Shown here piece after piece: positions 58,021-64,000 of a stretch of DNA of 64,000 bases. The stretch is from NCBI RefSeq assembly GCF_016808095.1, contig NC_068974.1, positions 4,774,001 to 4,838,000 on the forward strand, in the 5' to 3' direction. The translations under genes and the position numbers were made by a program. A model generated the notes under the pieces. The model saw nothing but the letters and a program-made list of their open reading frames with translations, did no database searches and had not been told where the DNA came from. The stretch comes from Vigna angularis (lineage: Eukaryota; Streptophyta; Magnoliopsida; Fabales; Fabaceae). Position 1 is the first letter of the stretch; each line of letters begins with the position of its first letter.

Positions 58021-59568
58021 AGGTTTAAACCATCGGTTGGTCCTCAAGTTTGTTGGAGAATCTTAAGTGGGTCCTCATATTTTAAACAATCTCAATTGGG
58101 TCATACTATTTGTAAAATTGAGCCAATTGGGTCCAAATATTTGAAAAATTGAGCCAATTAAGTCGTGTCAGTTAAATCTTCACTAACGGCATTAATAGCG
58201 ACTGACGTGTTGCACGCTAATGTCAAAGTGTATGATTATGTGGAATTTTTATTTAATTTAAGACAATGTGACATGACAAAGGGTTTTAGTGGCCCATCAT
58301 CACCGCCACCGCCGCAGTCACCATTTTCACTATCACGACTAGATCCTCTTCAACCACCGCCGCGGACCACCCAATATCAGATCACTAACCTGCAGAGAAG
58401 CTCAGATGAAAAATCCCAAAAATCCCCAATCGAAACTAAGAGTCTCGCACCATGATACGTTGGAGGACGAAAACCTTCGTTGCAGTAGAGACATTGCCGC
58501 TGAGACGCCCACTGGCCCAAAAATTATCTCTCTTCGCTACAACTTGAGTGCTTGACAAACTATATTGTGGAATTGTCTCTCTTGGAGTACAATATGCTTT
58601 GTTATGCTCCATCACTTATAACCGCTTCTGCAATTTTTCTGGCCAAATTTATACTTTGTTGAAAGTTGTGATTTTTTAGTAGAAGGGTTGGCGGTTGTTG
58701 AGTCAATGAAAGGTGTTGATCAAAGTAATTTGAAACGAATGAATGGCTTTTTCTTTTTCCGAATCTAGCCAGGAACAGAGGAATTCAAAGAGAAAATGAG
58801 GCCTCATTTCTAAAAAAATATACCATATTTAGTATCGACGTCATCTAAAAAGAGTTTGGACCAAGACCCCAAATGCTAAGGTCAAAGCAAGTGCCAAAAA
58901 ATTCAGACTCCAAAAATTCTTATCAAGCTAAAAATATCTCTAAAATAATGAAAATGATTCATCTGGACAATAATTTAAAAAAGGAACATTGAATGGGCTT
59001 CATTTGTGACTGATAGGATTTTTGAGATGGGTGTTGTAAGTTCTGGGATTAATGTCTTGCTTTCTAATGCTTATGCTGCTGTTGGGAGATGGGAGGAGGT
59101 GGCGAGAGCGAGAAAAATGCTGAGGGATCAGGGAATAAAGAAAGAAACTGGTTTGAGTTGGGTGGAGGAGGGTAACAGGGTTCATACATTTGCTGCTGGG
59201 GATAGGTCTCATGGGAAGACCAATGAAATTTATGAGAAGGTGGAGGAGCTGGGAGAGAAAATTGTGAAAGCTGGGGTATGTACATGCGGAGATTATTGGT
59301 GATGATGGCAAGGTGATGAATGACATGAGAGTCACTGAACAACAGAACACTCATTCAATTTAATACACATTTCGTTTTAATACACATTGCCACCTCAACT
59401 AAAAAAAATTACAGCTCAGCATCTGCAGACGGCGTCAATGAAAACTTAATGGAGAGGGCTTAATTGACTCATTTTTACAAGTTTATGGACCTGATTGAGA
59501 CCGAAAAAAAAACGAGGACCCACTTGAGATTGGCACACAAATACGAGGACCAAACGAGGGTTTAAACC
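58021..59568. mobile_element. MULE carrying a PPR fragment, 1548 bp
   Basis: Inverted arms of about 170 bp start AGGTTTAAACCATCGGTTGG (left) and GGTTTAAACCCTCGTTTGG (right, reverse-complemented). The 9-bp TSD TTTAAATAT lies at 58012-58020 and 59569-59577. Captured sequence comprises a GC-rich block (58280-58500) and a PPR E-domain piece. No transposase. Confidence 0.87.
58990..59302 (+). pseudogene. PPR protein E/E+ domain fragment captured by the MULE
   Basis: Plus-strand frame DRIFEMGVVSSGINVLLSNA, then YAAVGRWEEVARARKMLRDQ, GIKKETGLSWVEEGNRVHTF and AAGDRSHGKTNEIYEKVEEL. These are the E and E+ motifs of a plant PLS-class pentatricopeptide-repeat protein, the C-terminal region found in many organelle RNA-editing factors. 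No PPR repeats precede it within the element. The end reads ...VCTCGDYW, which recalls a DYW C-terminus joined after an internal deletion. Confidence 0.82.
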
Positions 59569-59577
59569 TTTAAATAT

Positions 59578-60573
59578 ATTATTCTTATTTTATAATGTAT
59601 TTTAATAGCTATTAGAAATTGAGTTTAACCTCTTTTTTTTTAAATTAAAACTCGTTTATAAGTATAAATTGATCTTCAATACACCTATCTCATGTTAAGA
59701 CACATGTATTCATGCATGAAATTAGATATTTATCAGTAATCTGATAACAATTCACATAATAAGTGTTACAGTTCACTAGATAGATTTTAATATTACATTA
59801 GAAAGAGAGTTTAAGTCTAACTTATTTTCATAAAACTAACTTGTAAGGTAGGGTTTACAACAATTTATACACTGTAAACTTGTTTTATCTCTAGTTAATG
59901 TGCATGACACCACAAATAATTCTCATTGGAACCACCATCATTGAACGACCCCTTCCAAAGCCTAGAAACACCCAAAAAGCCTCCACCTCATACCCTCCAC
60001 CATTTCTTGATGAAAAGGCATATAAGTAAGAAAATGAAGAACTTCGTCTTGTTCTTCAAGAATCTCAGAAGGAAGCACAACGCTCAATCACTGTTGGACT
60101 TTACCAATAGGGTAGTGTTAGCTTCTATGACCCCTATCCAAGGTCTCGCTTGTGCCAACCACTCATTTGAGTCTTAAGCTACCTCTGGATTTTTTCAAGC
60201 AGTTCTTCATGGTGGCCATGATCAAAGAAATAAAAGAAGTTCTCTTACTGCTTGATGTGATTGCACCTTGATTCACTGCTATTGACTGAAGGTCCATAAA
60301 GATGACTAGGGTTTAACTAATTAAGGATGTGTGCCCTACTTCCACATGCCCAGTCTTGGCTAATCCCAAAAAGACATGGAATTCTGATGTTTCAACCAAC
60401 GTCAACGAATCATATGCTTACCTCTACTGGCAACAAGCAATTTTTTCCAACACATATGCATCTAGAGGAAATCATGCGTCATCTAGCCAACACTTGTCTT
60501 TAAGGAGTTTGGCAAAGGGATAATTCCACCAGGCATGTATAACACCCCTAATAGGATGTCATGTATGAAGAAA
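59578..60573. other. Spacer, no gene recognised
   Basis: A plus-strand frame at 59926-60177 (83 residues, SKKMKNFVLFFKNLRRKHNA) lies in less AT-rich text, but I cannot match it to a family and neighbouring frames are broken. Confidence 0.35.
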
Positions 60574-60744
60574 GGGTTAAATATGTTTTTAGTCCCCCAA
60601 CTATTACGCGATTTTATTTTTTGTCTCTCTTTCAACTTTTGGTACACTTTGATCCTTCTCTTTAAGAAAACTATAATTTTACGTCGTCCAAGACCAACGA
60701 CATTAAAAATAAGCTGAGGTGGCTAACAGTGGTGTGACACGTCA

Positions 60745-60946
60745 TTTTTTTTTTCTAACACGGTCAATCTTTCTCAGCTTTTCTCCCTCCCACTTCCTTC
60801 GTTTCCTTCCTTGCATCTTCCACTCCCTCCATCATCTTCACCAAATCCTCCAAATAAAGAAGCCCATCACCGTCAGAATCCATCGTTGCAATCACCATCT
60901 CAGCCTCTCTCAACCATAAATATAACGTAACTTGTTTCATCTTCAT
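60745..60946 (-). pseudogene. Inverted second copy of the EF-hand segment (left TIR arm)
   Basis: Minus-strand frame LREAEMVIATMDSDGDGLLY then LEDLVKMMEGVEDARKE. It is the mirror of 61930-62040 in the right arm, with substitutions. It carries a single EF-hand loop (DSDGDGLLYLED) and cannot be a full calmodulin-like protein. Confidence 0.8.
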
Positions 60947-61530
60947 TGGAGCAATGTCGTTGATTATCTATGAATCAGTTCCTTTCCATCTTTATACAGA
61001 AATGTTGATATATGCGATGAATATTTTCTTTGGATTAATGTGGCTTCATTCTACTAGAATCTTTCATTTAGTTACTTATTCATTTTTCCTTATCAGCACT
61101 TATGTAGTTTGCATAAAAAAAACCTGGTTCCCTTTTGAAGAACAAAAGTTCGCAACAATCAAGTCCATAAGTTTCTAGGTGCTCTTTGTGGTCTTTTTTC
61201 AGTAAATTTATGCAATTGTTGTTGTTTATAAGTTACCAGTTCTAGTATGATTCATTTTCATGAATATGACAGTTTGATGGGAGAGATAAATTGAAGTTGA
61301 GGCACATTAGAAATAGGAGATGAACATGGTTTCATGTATGAACCAATATGTTATTCCTTGAGAAACTACTATTTGCTATTACTGAGAAATTGCTAAGTTC
61401 CAATTGTTCCTTTTGTGTGGTATTTTATATTTTTCATAGGAAATAAATATTGATTTTGCTTCTCATCTATTCTTAATTTTCCCACAACATTGTTCTACTT
61501 AACTTGTCATTAATTAAACTTAAATTTCAG

Positions 61531-61790
61531 AATGCTTATAATGGCTTAAAGAAAAAAGAAGTTGAAATGCTTTGTACTGAAAACTCTGAGCAACGAGAGA
61601 ATTATTCTGATTCAACAGATAGCAAACAAGAGACCCTACATAATAATCGGCAGTAAAGTGAGTCAAAAGTAAATTCCAAAACAGTGGAAAATAATACAGA
61701 GAGTAGCACTACAGATCAAGATAAAATCTTTAAGAAACCAGACAAGATTCTGCATTGTCCTCGATGCAATAGTTTATACTTGGAGGATGA
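61531..61790 (+). pseudogene. Dof (CDF-type) zinc-finger fragment captured by the MULE
   Basis: After a TTTCAG acceptor-like site at about 61525-61530 the frame reads GLKKKEVEMLCTENSEQREN...YSDSTDSKQE; after an in-frame stop it continues TESSTTDQDKIFKKPDKILH then CPRCNSL. KKPDKIL-CPRCNS is the start of the Dof DNA-binding domain in cycling-Dof-factor type proteins. Here only the first CxxC pair of the zinc finger is present; the text then switches to calmodulin-like sequence. DNA binding is not possible from this piece. Confidence 0.75.
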
Positions 61791-62166
61791 TGATTCTTTG
61801 TTGAGAGGAATGATGATTAAGGGTAGTGAATACGAGCGGGTGCTGAGGTACTTGGACGAGGACGGTGATGAAAAGATTTCAGCTTGTGAGTTGAGGAACA
61901 AAATAGGGATGCTGGGTGGGGAGGTTGGGTTGAGAGAGGCTCAGATGGTGATTGCGGCAGTGGATTCTGACAGTGATGGGTTTCTTTGTTTGGAGGATTG
62001 GGTGAAGATGATGGAGGGAGTGGAAGATGCAAGGAAGGAGTCAGAGGGAGAGGGAGGGAGAAAATTCGGAAAGATTGAGAGTGTAAAAAAAATGACGTGT
62101 CAGACCATCGTTAGCCATCTCAGCTTATTTTTAACGCCGTTGGTTTTGGAGGACGAAAAATTATAG
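61684..62166 (+). CDS. Chimeric Dof-CML open frame (EF-hand part likely real)
   Basis: A continuous 160-codon frame runs from the Dof fragment into a calmodulin-like segment, with no stop at the joint (CPRCNSL|YLEDDD). It begins at a GTG; the first in-frame ATG is at about 61810 (MMIKGSEYERVLRYLDEDGD), so an ATG-started product would hold only the EF-hand part, about 118 residues. EF-hand 1 has loop DEDGDEKISACE (canonical). EF-hand 2 has loop DSDSDGFLCLED (Asp at position 12, as in CML31-type proteins). The C-terminal ~35 codons are TIR sequence. Calcium sensing is the family role. Whether this chimera is transcribed is unknown. Confidence 0.6.
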   Translation: MENNTESSTTDQDKIFKKPDKILHCPRCNSLYLEDDDSLLRGMMIKGSEYERVLRYLDEDGDEKISACELRNKIGMLGGEVGLREAQMVIAAVDSDSDGFLCLEDWVKMMEGVEDARKESEGEGGRKFGKIESVKKMTCQTIVSHLSLFLTPLVLEDEKL

Positions 62167-62263
62167 TTTCCTTAAGGAGAAAGATCAAAGTGTACCAAAT
62201 TTTGAAAGAGGGACAAAAAACAAAATCGCGTGATAGTTGAGGGACTAAAAACATATTTAACCC

Positions 62264-62680
62264 TAAAAAAATAATCTTAGAGTACGAATTGTATGAAACG
62301 TTCTCGTCCAATTTTTTTTTAAATAACATTGTGGAAGCAAACCATACAAATATCATAATACCTTAAGTCCATACATTACAACAAACCAAAACTTACTTGT
62401 TCCTTAAAATACCAAAACCAAACAGATGTAAATAAAAAAAAACAATATAAAAACCCGACAAGTTTTATTCTCCATCTACTCCCGTACACGTACGATCATT
62501 GTAGATGGAACCACAACCACAACATGCAAGGGTGAGCAACCAGAGATATCATAGTATATCACACAATATGAACACATTAAACACATACTATAACAAGTCA
62601 TAACATCTTATGTCGACGCAGAAGATAATATCACAATCAGACAATTCACAAAACAATGTTGTTTCCTTGTATTTCGTCGT
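62264..62680. other. Spacer, no gene seen
   Basis: AT-rich; may already belong to the outer part of the minus-strand copia LTR that follows. Confidence 0.35.
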
Positions 62681-62908
62681 CACACCCCTTGTCTACCAAA
62701 ACAGAATTTCTGACGCACCCCCTGAAATTACTAAGTTCACACCACTGTCCAATAAAACAAAATTTCGAACGCACCACCTCTAATTACTAAATACACCCCT
62801 TGTCCACTAAAAATATAATTTTTGACGCATCCCCTGTAATTACTAAATTCACACCCTTGTCCAATAAAACGGAATTTCTAACACACTCCTGTAATTACTA
62901 AATTCACG
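62681..62908. repeat. 57-bp tandem repeat, 4 copies
   Basis: Units start CACACCCCTTGTC near 62681, 62738, 62793 and 62849 and contain AATTTCTGACGCACCCCCTG and AATTACTAAATTCA. Spacing is 56-57 bp. It lies in or beside the minus-strand LTR. Confidence 0.85.
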
Positions 62909-63470
62909 CGCAAGCTTCTCCTATTCATAAGACTTGATTCGAGCACACTAACACTCGAGAACCTCCTCATACTTTTTTCTGTATTCTCAAATGGCTTAGT
63001 TAAACCTATAAGAGGTTTAGGAATGTGTATATATAGCCCAAGGGTCAGAAACTGAAAAGTCAACTCCCAACTGCTAGTGATAATCGATTATCTTAAGTGA
63101 TAATCGATTATTTGCGGCTGTTATGAGGTTTCCAAAAAGTGATAATCGATTATCCTGAGGGATAATCGATTATTTGCGCGCCCTGGACAATATTAAATCA
63201 GACAGTGGTAATTGATTATTCTGTGAAATAATTGATTATTTGCGCGAGCATTCTCTTTCTATTTTGGCTTGTGATAATCAATTATCTGCGCAATGATTCC
63301 CTAAAAAGGAAAACATCTAAGTATTTTTACATCATCAAAGTTATTCCTATACAATTGTTTCTACAAAATGTTTTTAATATAAATACACTAAGATTCTTCA
63401 ATTCTTTAGCTTTTAACATCATCAAAACTTCATAGTAGCTTCAAGATACCAATGCTCCTTATTGGTAACA
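62880..63470 (-). repeat. 3' LTR (partial) of a minus-strand copia element
   Basis: On the minus strand a purine tract (about 63490-63471, AAAAAAGGAGGAGA) is followed by TGTTACCAATAAGG at 63470, the start of an LTR resembling that of the copia at 28640 (TGTTGATAGGGGG). A TATA-like GGGCTATATATACAC lies near 63030-63044. The U3 holds AATCGATTA palindromes (63081-63240). The other LTR end could not be fixed; 62880 is only the least extent. Confidence 0.6.
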
Positions 63471-63783
63471 ATCTCCTCCTTTTTTATGATGATAAAAAAT
63501 CTCTTGTTTAAAAGCATTTCTAATTTCCTGTAAAGATCCAGACTTACAAACAACACAAACATGTTAGTAATAATTGCATTAATTAAAAGTTTTCTCCCCC
63601 TTTTTATCATAAACAAAAAGTTATCAAGAATAAAGGCTCCCCGTTAAATGGTTCTCCTCCTCATCAAAAGAATATATGTAATTCAGAAATAAAAGTGAAT
63701 TTTCATAAAATGAAATAACAAAATGCATCATGAAATACAAGAAAAACAGAAATTCAACTTTAACCAAGAAATACAATAAAGAT

Positions 63784-64000
63784 TTAGAAAGGAGGGGTTG
63801 GAGGATAATCAGGAGGTTGAAGGTTTAGGCGATCCTTAATGTTGCCCAACCTAGTGTCAAAATCTTCAAATCTCTCACATACATAGTCATGATGAGTTTG
63901 ATGCATTTCCATTAGTTCATCAAATCTTACTTGATGAACCAAACTCATATCTTCCATTTGCTTTGAGAGGTTTGCAAAATACTCTTCCATGGAAAATGAT
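63784..64000 (-). CDS. C-terminal end of a copia-associated ORF, partial
   Basis: Minus-strand frame, open at the window edge, ends at 63784: MEEYFANLSKQMEDMSLVHQ, then FEDFDTRLGNIKDRLNLQPP. It is a charged coiled coil followed by a Pro-rich tail. It sits about 300 bp before the polypurine tract of the minus-strand copia, the place of the extra 3' ORF in Sirevirus-like elements. I do not recognise a domain. The ATG at 63990 may be internal because the frame continues upstream. Confidence 0.45.
   Translation of the reverse strand, partial: SFSMEEYFANLSKQMEDMSLVHQVRFDELMEMHQTHHDYVCERFEDFDTRLGNIKDRLNLQPPDYPPTPPF

Larger units (their letters stand above)
60574..62263. mobile_element. MULE carrying a Dof + calmodulin-like chimera, ~1690 bp
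   Basis: Terminal inverted repeats of about 350 bp (60574 to about 60922 and about 61915-62263) start GGGTTAAATATGTTTTTAGT. Each arm includes the same EF-hand coding segment, in opposite orientation. The middle (60960-61530) is intron-like; 61531-61790 is Dof coding text; 61800-62166 is EF-hand coding text. I could not see a clear 9-bp TSD (left flank ATGAAGAAA, right flank TAAAAAAAT), so the outer boundary or the duplication has decayed. Confidence 0.85.

Noticed and set aside
59926..60177. 83-residue basic ORF as a host gene
   Set aside because: No recognisable family, no supporting neighbouring exons; left unassigned.
1..64000. Organellar insertions, rRNA genes or endogenous pararetrovirus
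   Set aside because: Looked for rRNA cores, chloroplast/mitochondrial gene text and pararetroviral motifs; none recognised by eye.

Overview
The window is plant nuclear DNA. It contains an intron-bearing NAC transcription factor, a nuclear tRNA-Ser, long AT-rich spacers and dense plant transposons (copia, Athila-like gypsy, CACTA, hAT, Mutator-like/MULE). The repeat families, such as LTRs with AATCGATTA palindromes and Athila gag of the 'SNQFNGLSHE' type, look like a phaseoloid legume (Vigna/Phaseolus/Glycine side). That is inference from remembered families, not a search. Layout: 1-3.1 kb holds the only clearly intact protein gene, a three-exon NAC factor on the minus strand with its promoter. 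3.1-7.7 kb is AT-rich spacer with one 337-bp MULE-type MITE. 7.7-15.4 kb is an old Ulp1-protease-bearing transposon remnant plus a ~200-bp tandem array, split by a 3.1-kb hAT element that carries spliced exons of a dienelactone-hydrolase-like gene. 15.4-21.3 kb has retroelement debris and a foldback MITE. 21.3-28.6 kb has CACTA remnants, an antisense Athila-like gag-protease element and a ~180-bp tandem array. 28.6-37.6 kb is a well-resolved nest: a copia element sits in the 180-bp array, a 404-bp CACTA MITE sits in the copia integrase, and that MITE was in turn hit by a MULE carrying a PP2C fragment and by an Athila-like element; a second CACTA MITE sits further along. Nearly every level keeps its target-site duplication. 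38.9-46.3 kb is a decayed malectin/LRR receptor-kinase pseudogene split by a 4.7-kb CACTA element. 46.9-49.4 kb is a MULE carrying gamma-glutamyltransferase exons. 50.2-52.3 kb is an unclassified repeat rich in TCGCATAGCGA-like motifs. A tRNA-Ser(AGA) lies at 53.0 kb. 54.1-56.7 kb is a tandem LTR-int-LTR-int-LTR copia derivative with TA...TA termini. 58.0-59.6 kb is a MULE carrying a PPR fragment. 60.6-62.3 kb is a MULE carrying a chimera of a Dof zinc-finger fragment and a calmodulin-like EF-hand gene. 62.7-64.0 kb is the minus-strand 3' end of another copia element. Main message: this is a gene-capture hot spot. Four long-TIR MULEs, one hAT and one CACTA carry host-gene pieces (PP2C, GGT, PPR, Dof plus CML, DLH, WEB-like). 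Five MULE-type TIRs whose sequences otherwise differ share one hidden layout: a GGYTTAA-like tip followed by TC(C) motifs spaced 31 then 29 (then about 31) bp. I think that phased array is the most interesting undescribed signal here. All positions were read by eye; no alignment or database search was run.
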